A DNA stretch of 64,000 bases from Roseomonas genomospecies 6 (lineage in GTDB: Bacteria; Pseudomonadota; Alphaproteobacteria; Azospirillales; Azospirillaceae), in contig NZ_QOKW01000006.1 in assembly GCF_008365375.1 (NCBI RefSeq), positions 62,001 to 126,000 on the forward strand. The letters are read 5' to 3'. Of the stretch, positions 1 through 9,022 are shown piece by piece (position 1 is the first letter of the stretch; each line of letters opens with the position of its first letter). Made by a program: the position numbers and the translations under genes. The notes under the pieces were generated by a model, which was given only the letters and a program-made list of their open reading frames with translations, was not told the DNA's origin and did no database searches.

Positions 1-1
1 G

Positions 2-523
2 GCGCCGCCGGCCCATGCGCCCCTGCCCCGCCCGGCGGGCGACGTGGCGGTGGTGCGGGCCAACCCGCCGACCGCCTCCTATTACCGCTATCTCTACGAC
101 ACGGTGGGCGAGCCCTGGTTGTGGCATGAGCGGCGGCGCATGCCGATGCCGGAATTGGGACGCATCGTCACCGACCCGCGGGTGGAGATCTGGGTCCTCC
201 ATGTGAACGGCACGCCTGCCGGCTATGCCGAGATCGACCGGCGGGACGAGGACACCGATCTGGCCTATTTCGGGCTGATCCCGGACTTCATCGGTCTGCG
301 CCTCGGCCCCTGGCTGCTCGACACCGCGATCCGGCTGGCTTGGCAGGGCGGGACGGCCCGGCTTCTCGTCAACACCTGCACCTTCGACCATCCGAAGGCG
401 CTGCCGCTCTACCAGTCCATGGGGTTCGTGCCCTACCGCCATGTGACCCGCGAGATCCGCGATCCCCGTGTCCAGGGATGGCTGCCGCGGACCTCGGCGC
501 CGCACATTCCGATCATCGAGTAG
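2..523 (+). CDS. GNAT family N-acetyltransferase (5' partial)
   Basis: Likely acetyl-CoA-dependent N-acetyltransferase of the GNAT fold; the substrate cannot be told. The frame is open from the first bases of the window, so the true start lies upstream; a GTG at 44 is the first possible internal start. The visible 173 residues show the GNAT pattern: a central beta strand (about LAYFGLIPDFIGLRLGPWLL) leading to the acetyl-CoA loop helix, then LLVNTC and a C-terminal ALPLYQSMGFVPY segment typical of GNAT motif B. The stop codon sits inside a 16-bp tandem repeat. It is a soluble protein and the exact acceptor is unknown. Confidence 0.8.
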   Translation, partial: APPAHAPLPRPAGDVAVVRANPPTASYYRYLYDTVGEPWLWHERRRMPMPELGRIVTDPRVEIWVLHVNGTPAGYAEIDRRDEDTDLAYFGLIPDFIGLRLGPWLLDTAIRLAWQGGTARLLVNTCTFDHPKALPLYQSMGFVPYRHVTREIRDPRVQGWLPRTSAPHIPIIE

Positions 524-558
524 GCCGATCATCGAGTAGGCCGATCATCGAATAATCC
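511..558. repeat. 16-bp tandem repeat, three units, over a stop codon
   Basis: Units at 511-526 and 527-542 are identical (GATCATCGAGTAGGCC); a third, diverged unit is at 543-558. The first unit contains the TAG stop of the GNAT gene, so each copy repeats the gene's last codons plus stop. The array adds a spare in-frame-looking tail rather than changing the protein. It looks like a slippage duplication. Confidence 0.9.
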
Positions 559-595
559 CCCTCACGGGTCCTCCCACGGCCAGGAATCCGACGCC

Positions 596-1540
596 ATGAT
601 GAAGGGCATCCTGTTCGCGTTCCTGGCCTTCGCCTTCTTCGCCTGGGGCGATGCGCTGGTGAAGGCAATCGGGCATGGGCTGGACCCGTTCGAAGTCACC
701 TTCTTCGCCTACATTTTGCCGCTGCTGCTCTCCCCCGTCTTCATGACGAAGGGGGACCGGATCGGCGACCTGCTGCGCTGGAACCGGCCCTGGCTGATGA
801 CGGTGCGGCTGATCTTCGTGGCGGCCTCCACCCCGCTCAGCGTCATGTCGTTCCGAAGCCTTCCCTTCGCGGAAGCCTTCGCGATGATCTTCCTGATGCC
901 CAGCCTCGTCACGCTTCTGTCGATCCTGGTGCTGAAGGAGCCGGTGCGCTGGCGCCGCCGGCTGGCCATCGGAGCGGCCTTCATCGGCGTGCTGATCGTC
1001 GCCCGCCCCGGCTTCCGCGAGCTTCTGCCCGGCCATTTCGCGGCGCTGGGCTGCGCCCTCAGCTCCGCCGTGGTGGTGGTCACCGGACGCATGATCGGGC
1101 ATTCGGAGAAGCGCTTCACCCTGATCGGGACGGTCTTCCTGTCCACTGCCCTGGCATCCGGCCTCCTGATGATCCCCGGCTTCGAATGGCCGACGCGCGA
1201 TCAATGGATTCTGACCATCGGCTTCGCGACGACGACGTTCGCCGCCCAGGCGCTGTTCACCCTGGCCGCCGCCTACGCTCCCGCCGACCGCGTGGGGGCG
1301 GCCCAATACAGCCAGATCCTCTGGGCGCTGGCCATCGGGGCGATCTTCTTCGACGAGTGGCCGGACCTGCTCTCTCTGCTCGGCATCGTCATCGTCGTCG
1401 GCTCCGGGCTGTTCATCTTCGCCCGCGAACACGCCCGGCACCCGGACCCGGTTCCCGAGCCCCCGGAGGACGAGGTCAGCTCAGAATCTCTCCCAGAGCG
1501 GCCACCAGAGCCCGGTTTTCCTCCTCCAGCCCAACGGTGA
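596..1540 (+). CDS. DMT-family (EamA) membrane transporter
   Basis: Predicted inner-membrane exporter of the drug/metabolite transporter superfamily, 314 residues with about ten hydrophobic helices in two EamA-like halves. The first half starts at the N-terminus (ILFAFLAFAFFAWGDALVKA) and the second after about residue 145. The halves share the usual short loops with PFAEA and ADRVGAAQYSQILWA segments, typical of DMT repeats. The substrate is unknown. ATG 596 is followed at once by a second ATG at 599. The proline- and glutamate-rich C-terminal tail (about 35 residues) runs 65 bp into the 3' end of the convergent aminotransferase gene, so the two stop-proximal regions are read on both strands. 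Confidence 0.85.
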   Translation: MMKGILFAFLAFAFFAWGDALVKAIGHGLDPFEVTFFAYILPLLLSPVFMTKGDRIGDLLRWNRPWLMTVRLIFVAASTPLSVMSFRSLPFAEAFAMIFLMPSLVTLLSILVLKEPVRWRRRLAIGAAFIGVLIVARPGFRELLPGHFAALGCALSSAVVVVTGRMIGHSEKRFTLIGTVFLSTALASGLLMIPGFEWPTRDQWILTIGFATTTFAAQALFTLAAAYAPADRVGAAQYSQILWALAIGAIFFDEWPDLLSLLGIVIVVGSGLFIFAREHARHPDPVPEPPEDEVSSESLPERPPEPGFPPPAQR

Positions 1541-2561
1541 TCCGCAGGCAGTCGGCCAATCCGTAATCCTGGGTCGGCTTCACCAGGATGCCCCGGCGGG
1601 CCAGATGGTCCAGCACCGCCTGCACGCCCAGCGACGGGTCGGTCGGGATGCGCGCCAGGATGAAGTTGCAGACGCTGGGATAGACGCGCACGCCGAGTTG
1701 CTCCAGCTCGTGGCTCAGCCAGGGCAACCACGCGCTGTTGTGGGCGAAGGTCGCCTCCTCATGCTCGGTGTCCCCGATGGCGGCTTCCGCCGCGGCCTGG
1801 GCGGCGATGCCGACGTTGAAGGGGCCGCGCGTCTGGTTGATCGCCTCGATCACGCCCGCCGGACCATAGGCCCAGCCGACGCGCAGCCCGGCCAGCCCGT
1901 GCAGCTTGGAAAAGGTGCGCACCATCAGCACGTTGTCGGAGTGCTCGACGATCTCCGTCCCGTCGCTGTAGTTGTCGCGGCGGCAATAGTCGGCGTAGGC
2001 GGAATCCAGAACCAGAAGCGTGTGCGGCGGCAGGCCGGCGCGCAGCCGGTGAACCAGATCGGACGGGATGTAGGTGCCGGTGGGGTTGTTCGGGTTGGCG
2101 AGGAAACAGAGCTTCGTCCTCTCGTTGGCCCGGTCGATCATGGCCTCCACATCCACGACCAGATCCCGCTCCGCCGTGACCACCGGGGTCGCGCCCGCCG
2201 CGCGGATGGCCTTCATGAAGCCACGGTAGCCATGCTCGTGGCACAGAACCTCGTCCCCCGGCCCGGCGAAGGCCTGGGTCACGAGATGGATCATCTCGTC
2301 GGAGCCGCTGGAGCAGGTGATGTGGTTGGCGTCCAGATCGTAGCGGCGCGCGATGGCGTGGCGCAGCCGGTCCTGCGACCAGTCCGGATAGCGGTGGATC
2401 TGCGTCGCCATGTGGCGGTAGGCGGTGAGCGCCTTCCGCCCCGGCCCCAGCGGGTTGACCGTCAGCGACAGATCGACCCAGGCGCCGCCATCCTCGGGAG
2501 GACGGTTGGGCCGGTAGGGCTTGATCTGACCGATTCCGGGACGGGGACTCAGCAGCTCCAT
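1476..2561 (-). CDS. hisC: Histidinol-phosphate-type PLP aminotransferase
   Basis: Class I/II PLP-dependent aminotransferase of the HisC type, 361 residues from the ATG at 2561. It would transfer an amino group between glutamate and histidinol phosphate, or a related aromatic or phospho substrate. NPNNPTG (about 156-162), a conserved Asp-Ser-Ala-Tyr at about 187-190 and the PLP lysine K219 in TFSKLHGLAGLRVG are visible. An upstream in-frame start at 2627 would add 22 residues that match nothing in the family. It is not inside a his operon, and Azospirillum-type genomes often carry more than one HisC paralogue, so the exact substrate is uncertain. Confidence 0.8.
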   Translation of the reverse strand: MELLSPRPGIGQIKPYRPNRPPEDGGAWVDLSLTVNPLGPGRKALTAYRHMATQIHRYPDWSQDRLRHAIARRYDLDANHITCSSGSDEMIHLVTQAFAGPGDEVLCHEHGYRGFMKAIRAAGATPVVTAERDLVVDVEAMIDRANERTKLCFLANPNNPTGTYIPSDLVHRLRAGLPPHTLLVLDSAYADYCRRDNYSDGTEIVEHSDNVLMVRTFSKLHGLAGLRVGWAYGPAGVIEAINQTRGPFNVGIAAQAAAEAAIGDTEHEEATFAHNSAWLPWLSHELEQLGVRVYPSVCNFILARIPTDPSLGVQAVLDHLARRGILVKPTQDYGLADCLRITVGLEEENRALVAALGEILS

Positions 2562-2663
2562 CAGGCAGACTCCGTTGTGCAGGATGGCAACAGCACGAAC
2601 GGGCAGCATTGAACCTGAAACCGGCACAACCCGCCAGCGTCGCGTGGGGGTTGCGTTGGTTTA

Positions 2664-2702
2664 CCGCGCCGGAACAATCCATTCCGGCCCATTCCGGCGC
2701 GG
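2664..2702 (-). terminator. 11-bp inverted repeat downstream of aapP
   Basis: Perfect arms CCGCGCCGGAA (2664-2674) and its complement (2692-2702) flank a 17-nt loop just after the aapP stop. There is no T-run on the minus strand, so this is more likely an mRNA 3'-end stabiliser or a Rho-assisted end than a classic intrinsic terminator. Confidence 0.45.
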
Positions 2703-2712
2703 TGACGACGCG

Positions 2713-3495
2713 TCAGTGGTTCAGGATCTGGCTGAGGAACAGCCGCGTCCGTTCCGACTGCGGGTTGTTGAAGAACTCGTTGGGCGTGTTCTGCTCGACG
2801 ATCTCACCGCGGTCCATGAAGATCACGCGGTCGGCGACCGACTTGGCGAAGCCCATCTCGTGCGTGACGCAGAGCATGGTCATGCCGTCCTCGGCCAGCC
2901 CGATCATGACGTCCAGCACCTCCTTCACCATCTCGGGGTCGAGGGCGGAGGTCGGCTCGTCGAACAGCATCACCTTCGGGCTCATGCACAGCGAGCGGGC
3001 GATAGCGACGCGCTGCTGCTGCCCACCGGACAACTGGCCGGGATACTTGTGCGCCTGCTCCGCGATGCGCACCCGGTTCAGGTAACGCATCGCCAGCTCT
3101 TCCGCCTCGGCCTTCGGCTTCTTGCGGACCCAGATGGGGGCGAGCGTGCAATTCTCCAGCACCGTCAGGTGCGGGAACAGGTTGAAGTGCTGGAACACCA
3201 TGCCGACTTCGCGGCGGACCAGCTCGATGTTCTTCAGGTTGCCGGTCAGCTCGATGCCGTCGACGACGATGGAGCCTTTCTGATGCTCCTCAAGCCGGTT
3301 CAGGCAGCGGATCATGGTCGATTTGCCGGAGCCGGAGGGACCGCAGATCACGATCCGCTCCCCCTTGGACACCGACAGGTCGATGTTCTTCAGGACGTGG
3401 AACTCGCCGTACCACTTGTGCACGCCGCGGCACTGGATGATTTCGTCGCCCTTGGCGAAGCTGCGTGCGGCGCCGGCGGTCTGGGCCATGGTCAT
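2713..3495 (-). CDS. aapP: General L-amino-acid ABC transporter ATP-binding protein AapP
   Basis: Cytoplasmic ATPase that drives uptake of polar L-amino acids by the AapJQMP complex. 260 residues, normal for the family. Walker [10 protein letters not shown] (about 52-60), signature LSGGQQQR, Walker [13 protein letters not shown] and the switch histidine in CVTHEMG are all present. The ATG at 3495 has a purine-rich GGGGAAAAGAG just upstream; another ATG at 3489 is possible. It is the last gene of the minus-strand order aapJ-aapQ-aapM-aapP and lies 17 bp after aapM, so it should be co-transcribed. BztD of Rhodobacter is the equivalent protein in the glutamate/glutamine system. Confidence 0.93.
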   Translation of the reverse strand: MTMAQTAGAARSFAKGDEIIQCRGVHKWYGEFHVLKNIDLSVSKGERIVICGPSGSGKSTMIRCLNRLEEHQKGSIVVDGIELTGNLKNIELVRREVGMVFQHFNLFPHLTVLENCTLAPIWVRKKPKAEAEELAMRYLNRVRIAEQAHKYPGQLSGGQQQRVAIARSLCMSPKVMLFDEPTSALDPEMVKEVLDVMIGLAEDGMTMLCVTHEMGFAKSVADRVIFMDRGEIVEQNTPNEFFNNPQSERTRLFLSQILNH

Positions 3496-3512
3496 CTCTT
3501 TTCCCCTTTCCC

Positions 3513-4631
3513 TCAACGACGGTGTCCGCGACGCAGGTCGCGTTCGAGCTTTTGGCTGTATTTGGACATCGAGTAGCAGAACACCCAGTAGATGACGCCG
3601 ATGAACAGGTACGCCTCGCGGTAGAAGCCGCGCCACGCCGGGTCGGACAGCGCCGCCTTGGCGGTGCCCAGCAGGTCGTAGAGGCCGATGATGATGACCA
3701 GCGACGTGTCCTTGAAGAAGCTGATGAAGGTGTTCACCAGCGGCGGGATGGAAATGGCGAGCGCCTGCGGCAGGATGATCTTGCGCATCGCCTGCCAATA
3801 GTTCAGGCCCAGCGCGTCCGCCGCCTCGTACTGGCCCTTGGGAATCGCCTGGAGACCGCCGCGGATCGCTTCCGCCATATAGGCGGCGGCGAACATGATG
3901 AAGGCGATCTGGGCGCGCAGCAGCTTGTCGAAGTTCACGCCGGTCGGCAGGAACAGCGGGAACATCACCGACGCCATGAAAAGCAGGCTGATCAGCGGCA
4001 CGCCGCGGATCAGCTCGATGTAGGTCACCGAGATCACGCGGATCGCCGGAAGCTGCGACCGCCGCCCCAGCGCCAGCAGGACCGACACCGGGAAGGCCAC
4101 GGACAGGCCGATCACCGACAGCATCAGCGTCAGCGGCAGGCCGCCCCACAGCGTGTTCTCGACGTAGGTCAGCCCCAGCACGCCGCCCCACATCAGGACG
4201 CCGACCGCGGTCAGGCCGGCGACCCACAGAAGGCCCAGCCAGGGCTTCCAGAAGCGCCGGTCACAACTGACCAGCACCAGCGCGATGATGATCACGATGG
4301 TGACCAGGGGCCGCCACTGCTCGTCGTACGGGAAGGTTCCGAACATGACGAAGCGCAGCTTCTCGCTGACGAAGGTCCAGCAGGCGCCGCCCTCCTGCCG
4401 GCACACCTGCGGCGGCGTGCCGAAGCTGTTGGCGCTGAAGATCAGCCAGTCGAGAAGCGGCGGGATCGCCTTGAACAGCAGCCAGGCGATCAGGATCGTC
4501 AGGAGAGCGTTGTACCAGGTGTTGAACAGGTTGTTGCGAAGCCACGCCACGGGACCGACGGTGTTGGCCGGCGGACGCTCGTCGGGGATGCTTCCGGTAT
4601 GGACGTTGCCGGTATGGACGTTGTCTGTCAT
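3513..4631 (-). CDS. aapM: General L-amino-acid ABC transporter permease AapM
   Basis: Inner-membrane permease, 372 residues, forming the channel together with AapQ. The long N-terminal part has extra membrane segments before the conserved transport core, as expected for AapM/BztC rather than for short HisM-type permeases. The EAA loop is seen as [20 protein letters not shown] and contacts AapP. The ATG at 4631 lies 5 bp after the aapQ stop. The N-terminus carries a duplicated NVHTG pentapeptide caused by a 15-bp tandem repeat. Confidence 0.93.
   Translation of the reverse strand: MTDNVHTGNVHTGSIPDERPPANTVGPVAWLRNNLFNTWYNALLTILIAWLLFKAIPPLLDWLIFSANSFGTPPQVCRQEGGACWTFVSEKLRFVMFGTFPYDEQWRPLVTIVIIIALVLVSCDRRFWKPWLGLLWVAGLTAVGVLMWGGVLGLTYVENTLWGGLPLTLMLSVIGLSVAFPVSVLLALGRRSQLPAIRVISVTYIELIRGVPLISLLFMASVMFPLFLPTGVNFDKLLRAQIAFIMFAAAYMAEAIRGGLQAIPKGQYEAADALGLNYWQAMRKIILPQALAISIPPLVNTFISFFKDTSLVIIIGLYDLLGTAKAALSDPAWRGFYREAYLFIGVIYWVFCYSMSKYSQKLERDLRRGHRR
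4594..4623. repeat. 15-bp tandem duplication in the aapM N-terminus
   Basis: CCGGTATGGACGTTG occurs twice in direct succession (4594-4608 and 4609-4623). Read on the minus strand it encodes NVHTG twice near the AapM start. It keeps the frame. Confidence 0.95.
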
Positions 4632-4636
4632 GTCCG

Positions 4637-5836
4637 TCAGCGCTCCACCAGCGCGATGCGCTTGTTGTACCAGTTCATGAAGAGCGAGATGCCCAGGCTG
4701 ATGACCAGATAGGTGCCCATGATCATCGCCACGCCCTCGATCGCCTGACCGGTCTGGTTCAGCGTCGTGTTGGCGATCGACACCAGATCCGGGTAGCCGA
4801 TGGCGAGCGCCAGAGAACTGTTCTTGGTCAGGTTCAGATACTGGCTGGTCAGCGGCGGCACGATCACCCGCAGCGCCTGCGGCAGCACGACCAGCCGCAG
4901 CGTCTTGCCGCTGTCGAGCCCGAGAGCGCGCGATGCCTCCGTCTGGCCCCAGTTGACCGCCAGGATGCCGCTGCGCACCACCTCGGCGATGAAGGCGGAG
5001 GTGTAGACGACCAGACCGACCAGGATCGCGAAGAACTCCGGCGTGATGACCACGCCGCCAACGAAGTTGAAGCCCTGCAGTTTCGGAACGTCCATCGCCG
5101 TCGGTGCGCCGCCGGCGATGTAGGCGATCAGCGGAAGCCCGACCAGAAGGCCGAGCGTCGCCCAGCCGGTCGGGAAGGGCTGGCCCGTCCGCTCCTGCCG
5201 GGTCTTGGCCCAACGCCGCAGGAAGATCACGGCGATCACCGCGATGGCGAGCGCGAAGCCCATGTGCGCCCACACCGGGTCGGCGGCGGGCACCGGCATG
5301 AACAGGCCGCGTTGCGACAGGAAGACGCCGGGGATCGGGTTCAGCGCCTGCCGCACCGGCGGCATGCTCTCCGAGACCAGCGCGTACCAGAAGAAGAGCT
5401 GGAGCAGCGGCGGGATGTTTCGGACGATCTCCACGTAGGTGGAGGCCAGCTTGGCGATCAGCCAGTTGCTCGACAGGCGGGCGACGCCGATCAGCGTGCC
5501 CAGCACGGTTGCCAGGACGACGCCGATGATCGACACCTTCAGCGTGTTCAGAACGCCGACCAGGAAGGCCCGGCCATAGCTGTCCCGCGGGTGGTAGTCG
5601 ATCAGGCTCTCACCGATGCCGAATGAGGCCTCGCGCTCCAGGAATCCAAATCCCGTCGCGATGGACCGCTTCGACAGGTTGTCGAGCGTGTTGTGAATCA
5701 GGAACCAGCCGACCGCGACGACGATGCCGACCACCAGAATCTGGTAGAACACGGCACGGACCGTCGGGTCGCTGAGGGAAAATGAAACACCGCCGTGCGC
5801 GCTTGGGCGCGCGGTGTCCCGGGTCTTGCTGGCCAC
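4637..5836 (-). CDS. aapQ: General L-amino-acid ABC transporter permease AapQ
   Basis: Inner-membrane permease of 399 residues, partner of AapM. It has an N-terminal TM helix (about 30-50), a HisM-type transport domain with an EAA-type loop (ASRALGLDSGKTLRLVVLPQ), and the large loop region typical of the Aap/Bzt type. The start is a GTG at 5836 preceded by GGGGAGAG at good spacing; no ATG fits better. It is separated from aapJ by a 209-bp gap holding a terminator-like hairpin, so its expression is probably lower than that of the binding protein. Confidence 0.93.
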   Translation of the reverse strand: MASKTRDTARPSAHGGVSFSLSDPTVRAVFYQILVVGIVVAVGWFLIHNTLDNLSKRSIATGFGFLEREASFGIGESLIDYHPRDSYGRAFLVGVLNTLKVSIIGVVLATVLGTLIGVARLSSNWLIAKLASTYVEIVRNIPPLLQLFFWYALVSESMPPVRQALNPIPGVFLSQRGLFMPVPAADPVWAHMGFALAIAVIAVIFLRRWAKTRQERTGQPFPTGWATLGLLVGLPLIAYIAGGAPTAMDVPKLQGFNFVGGVVITPEFFAILVGLVVYTSAFIAEVVRSGILAVNWGQTEASRALGLDSGKTLRLVVLPQALRVIVPPLTSQYLNLTKNSSLALAIGYPDLVSIANTTLNQTGQAIEGVAMIMGTYLVISLGISLFMNWYNKRIALVER

Positions 5837-5993
5837 GGTTCTCTCCCCTCACCAGCATGGCATAAGGGCGCCGGCCGCCTCCCGAACGTCCGCCGCACGC
5901 TTGCGCCACGTAAATCGTCTCCCAAACGGGCCTGCGGCACGGGCCTTGATTCTTGTCGCCCTGGAGCCGCCTTGCCCGCCGTCATGAAGCCGT

Positions 5994-6033
5994 AAAAAGG
6001 AAGGACCGCGGGCCTCCCTGTGGTCCGCGGTCC
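5994..6033 (-). terminator. Hairpin with T-tract between aapJ and aapQ (attenuator-like)
   Basis: On the minus strand, GGACCGCGG and CCGCGGTCC (arms at 6025-6033 and 6003-6011) form a 9-bp stem followed by TTCCTTTTT. It lies 12 nt after the aapJ stop and before the permease genes, a place where partial terminators commonly raise binding protein over permease. Confidence 0.7.
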
Positions 6034-6045
6034 CCCTTTCCCGCC

Positions 6046-7068
6046 TTAGCGGATCGGCATCGAGTACTGCAGACCGCCGTTGGTCCACAGGGCGTTCAGA
6101 CCGCGCTCGAGTTTCAGCGGGGTCTTGAGGCCGACGTTGCGCTCGAAGATCTCGCCGTAGTTGCCCACGGTCTTGATGATGTTGTAGGCCCACTTCTCAT
6201 CGAGGCCGAGCGCCTTGCCCATGCCCGGCGAGCTGCCCAGGAGACGCTGGATCTCCGGGTTCTTGCTGTTCACGAACTCGTCGACGTTCTTGGAGGTGAT
6301 GCCCATCTCCTCCGCCTGGATGGTGGCGTAGACGGTCCACTTCACCACGTCGAACCACTGGTCGTCACCGTGGCGGACGGCGGGGGCCAGCGGCTCCTTG
6401 GAGATGATTTCCGGCAGGATGACGTGGTCGTCCGGAACCGGCGCCACGCCGGCGCGGGTGCCGGCCAGGCCGGAGGCGTCGGTCGTCAGCACGTCGCAGC
6501 GGCCGGCGAAGTAGGCGGCGTTCACCTCGTCGTTCGACTCGATGACGACCGGGTTGTAGGACATGTTGTTGGTGCGGAAATAGTCCGCCAGATTCAGCTC
6601 GGTCGTGGTCCCGGCCTGGACGCAGACGGTGGCGCCGTTCAGCTCCTTGGCGCTCTTCACGCCGAGCTTCTTGTTCACCATGAAGCCCTGGCCGTCATAG
6701 TAAGTGACCGGGGCGAAGTTCAGGCCGACCGAGGTGTCGCGGGTCAGGGTCACGGTGGTGTTGCGCGACAGCAGATCGACTTCGCCCGACTGGATGGCGG
6801 GGAAGCGCTGCTGGGCCGACAGCGGGGTGAACTTGACCTTGTTCGGATCGTTGAACAGCGCAACCGCGACCGCGCGGCAGTAATCAACGTCGAGGCCGGT
6901 CCAGTTGCCCGCGCTGTCGGGGTTGCCGAAGCCCGGAAGCCCGGCGTTCACGCCGCACTGAACGAAGCCGCGGCCCTTGACGGCGTCCAGAGTCGGACCA
7001 GCCTGGGCACCGCTGGCGGCGCCGAACACCACGGCTGCGACGGCAGCGGCGAGGATTCCCGATTTCAT
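6046..7068 (-). CDS. aapJ: General L-amino-acid ABC transporter substrate-binding protein AapJ
   Basis: Periplasmic binding protein that captures L-amino acids for AapQMP. 340 residues with a clear signal peptide (MKSGILAAAVAAVVFGAASG then AQA). The mature part opens with a LDAVKGRGFVQCGVNAGLPG segment typical of AapJ/BztA, followed by GLDVDYCRAVAVALF and SRNTTVTLTRD. The ATG at 7068 has GGAG about 7 nt upstream; a GTG at 7080 overlaps that ribosome-binding site and is less likely. First gene of the aap operon, divergent from metC. Confidence 0.95.
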   Translation of the reverse strand: MKSGILAAAVAAVVFGAASGAQAGPTLDAVKGRGFVQCGVNAGLPGFGNPDSAGNWTGLDVDYCRAVAVALFNDPNKVKFTPLSAQQRFPAIQSGEVDLLSRNTTVTLTRDTSVGLNFAPVTYYDGQGFMVNKKLGVKSAKELNGATVCVQAGTTTELNLADYFRTNNMSYNPVVIESNDEVNAAYFAGRCDVLTTDASGLAGTRAGVAPVPDDHVILPEIISKEPLAPAVRHGDDQWFDVVKWTVYATIQAEEMGITSKNVDEFVNSKNPEIQRLLGSSPGMGKALGLDEKWAYNIIKTVGNYGEIFERNVGLKTPLKLERGLNALWTNGGLQYSMPIR

Positions 7069-7308
7069 CTTATGCTCCACCCTGTTCTTGCGTTTTTACG
7101 CTTAGGTTCATGCAATGCACGCTCCGCATGGCGGCCACGCGCATGTGACAAGAGTGCACCAACAGCATCCGGCTTGTCGAATCATCCTTAAGCCGTGCAT
7201 TTGGATTGGTTATCCCTTACAGAGGCTTAGGTAAAAGAATCTTCCTTGGCCGGGACAATCTCGGACTGTCAGGATACGGCCAACGTCGCTGTTGTTGCGG
7301 AAAGACCC
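7069..7308. promoter_or_regulatory. Divergent aapJ / metC intergenic region
   Basis: This 240-bp gap must hold the promoters of both divergent genes. It is less GC-rich than its surroundings. I could not assign a specific operator. I compared it with the SAM-II riboswitch found before met genes in alphaproteobacteria and did not see its pattern. Confidence 0.4.
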
Positions 7309-8487
7309 ATGAAAGACGCACGAAAAGATACGGTCCTCGGTCACACCGGGCGCAGCCCGCGCGACAATCACGGAATCGTGAATCCGCCGGTCTACCACTG
7401 CTCGACCGTGCTGTTCCCGACTCTGGCGGCGCTTGAGGCGAGCGACCGGACGCCCTTCGACACCGTCAACTACGGGCGCGTCGGAACCCCCACGACGGCG
7501 GCTTTCGAACAGGCGGTGGCGGAACTCGAAGGCGCCTATCGGGCGGTCAACACGGGGTCCGGCCTGAACGCCATCGCCACCGCTCTGCTGGCCTTCACCA
7601 AGGCCGGCGACCATGTGCTGATCACCGACAGCGCCTATGGTCCGACCCGCCGGTTCGCCAACGACACGCTGGTCCCCTACGGCGTGGAGGTCGAGTATTT
7701 CGACCCCACCGTCGGTGCCGGAATCGCCGCCCTTCTCAGGCCGAACACCAGCGTCGTGTTCCTCGAATCGCCGGGCTCCCTGACCTTCGAGGTGCAGGAC
7801 GTTCCGGCCATCGCCGCCGCTGCCAAGGCCGGGGGCGCCACGGTGATGATCGACAACACCTGGGCGACCCCCCTCTTCTTCCAGCCGTTGCGGCATGGGG
7901 TGGACATCTCCATCCACGCGGCCACCAAATACATGGTCGGCCACGCCGACGCGATGCTGGGCGTGATCGCCTGCGCCGACGAGGGAAGCTGGCTGGCCGT
8001 GAAGAAGGCCGCCACCCGCACGGGCACCTGCGCCGGACCCGACGACCTCTATCTGGGGTTGCGCGGCCTGCGCACCCTGTCCGTCCGCCTGAAACGGCAC
8101 GAGGAAAGCGCGCTCGCCCTGGCCGACTGGCTGTCGAAGCGGCCCGAGGTGACGCGCGTCCTGCATCCGGCCTTCCCGGACTGCCCGGGCCACGACATCT
8201 GGAAGCGGGACATCGGGCGCAGTTCCGGCCTGTTTTCCGTGGTCATGAACCCGGTGCCCAAGCCGGCCCTGTCGGCGATGCTGGATTCCATGGAGCTGTT
8301 CGGTTTGGGCTATAGCTGGGGCGGGTTCGAAAGCCTGATCCTGCCGGTACGCCCCGCCGCCGTCCGCACCGCCACCCGCTGGACCGATCCCGGCACCGTG
8401 CTGCGCCTCCATGCCGGGTTGGAGGATGTGGACGATCTCATCAGGGATCTCGATGGCGCCTTCACCCGCCTGAACAACGCCCTGTGA
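7309..8487 (+). CDS. metC: Cystathionine beta-lyase
   Basis: PLP-dependent enzyme of the Cys/Met metabolism family, cleaving cystathionine to homocysteine, ammonia and pyruvate in methionine synthesis. 392 residues, the usual size for the alphaproteobacterial type. The PLP lysine is K207 in SIHAATKYMVGH; NYGRVGTPT (about 54-62) and the C-terminal SWGGFESL are typical of MetC. ATG 7309 has GGAAAG upstream; an earlier in-frame start at 7246 would add unconserved sequence. Neighbour hisI follows on the same strand 43 bp later. Confidence 0.9.
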   Translation: MKDARKDTVLGHTGRSPRDNHGIVNPPVYHCSTVLFPTLAALEASDRTPFDTVNYGRVGTPTTAAFEQAVAELEGAYRAVNTGSGLNAIATALLAFTKAGDHVLITDSAYGPTRRFANDTLVPYGVEVEYFDPTVGAGIAALLRPNTSVVFLESPGSLTFEVQDVPAIAAAAKAGGATVMIDNTWATPLFFQPLRHGVDISIHAATKYMVGHADAMLGVIACADEGSWLAVKKAATRTGTCAGPDDLYLGLRGLRTLSVRLKRHEESALALADWLSKRPEVTRVLHPAFPDCPGHDIWKRDIGRSSGLFSVVMNPVPKPALSAMLDSMELFGLGYSWGGFESLILPVRPAAVRTATRWTDPGTVLRLHAGLEDVDDLIRDLDGAFTRLNNAL

Positions 8488-8530
8488 CGGGCTTCCCGGC
8501 GATACGCCGCACAAGCACGAGGATCGGACC

Positions 8531-8941
8531 ATGACGGACGCCACCGCGTTCGAGGATGTGATCGCCGCCATCTCTTTCAACACCGATGGGTTGGTTCCGG
8601 CCATTGCCCAGGCGGACGGAACCGGCGAAATCCTGATGATGGCCTGGATGAACCGCGAAGCCGTTCTGGAGACCTTGCGCACGGGCCGCGTCTGCTATTG
8701 GTCGCGGTCGCGCAAGGGGCTGTGGCGCAAAGGCGAAACCTCCGGCCAGATGCAACGGCTGAAGGATTTCCGGGTCGATTGCGACGGCGATACCCTGCTG
8801 CTGATCGTGGAGCAGGACGGCGTGGCTTGTCACACCGGTCGGCGCAGTTGTTTCTACCGAGCGGTGCGTGACGGAAAACTTGAAGTTATTCAGGATGTTG
8901 AAACCGACCCTTCCATTCTCTACGGGCATGGACATCGGTAA
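8531..8941 (+). CDS. hisI: Phosphoribosyl-AMP cyclohydrolase
   Basis: Zinc enzyme of histidine synthesis that opens the purine ring of phosphoribosyl-AMP. 136 residues, a stand-alone HisI without HisE. ILMMAWMNREA, the metal site DCDGDT and the cysteine pair in CHTGRRSC are all conserved, as is the SRSRKGLWRKGETSG substrate segment. It lies away from other his genes. No terminator is seen directly after the stop; the first FNR-type box begins 34 bp downstream. Confidence 0.95.
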   Translation: MTDATAFEDVIAAISFNTDGLVPAIAQADGTGEILMMAWMNREAVLETLRTGRVCYWSRSRKGLWRKGETSGQMQRLKDFRVDCDGDTLLLIVEQDGVACHTGRRSCFYRAVRDGKLEVIQDVETDPSILYGHGHR

Positions 8942-8974
8942 GACGCTAAACCTTCGCTGCAATGCGAAAAGCTT

Positions 8975-8988
8975 TTGATCTATGTCAA
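8975..8988 (+). promoter_or_regulatory. FNR/FixK-type box 1
   Basis: TTGAT-CTAT-GTCAA matches the FNR/FixK consensus TTGAT-N4-ATCAA at nine of ten conserved bases. Its centre is 41.5 bp before the predicted start of the first small RNA (about 9023), the class II activator position. TACAAC at 9011-9016 would be the -10 element. Confidence 0.7.
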
Positions 8989-9022
8989 CGTGCAGGGGGG
9001 CGGGAAGAGGTACAACGCTCTT

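Noticed and set aside
7069..7308. SAM-II riboswitch before metC
   Set aside because: The region was compared from memory with the SAM-II pattern and did not show its conserved loop and pseudoknot bases.
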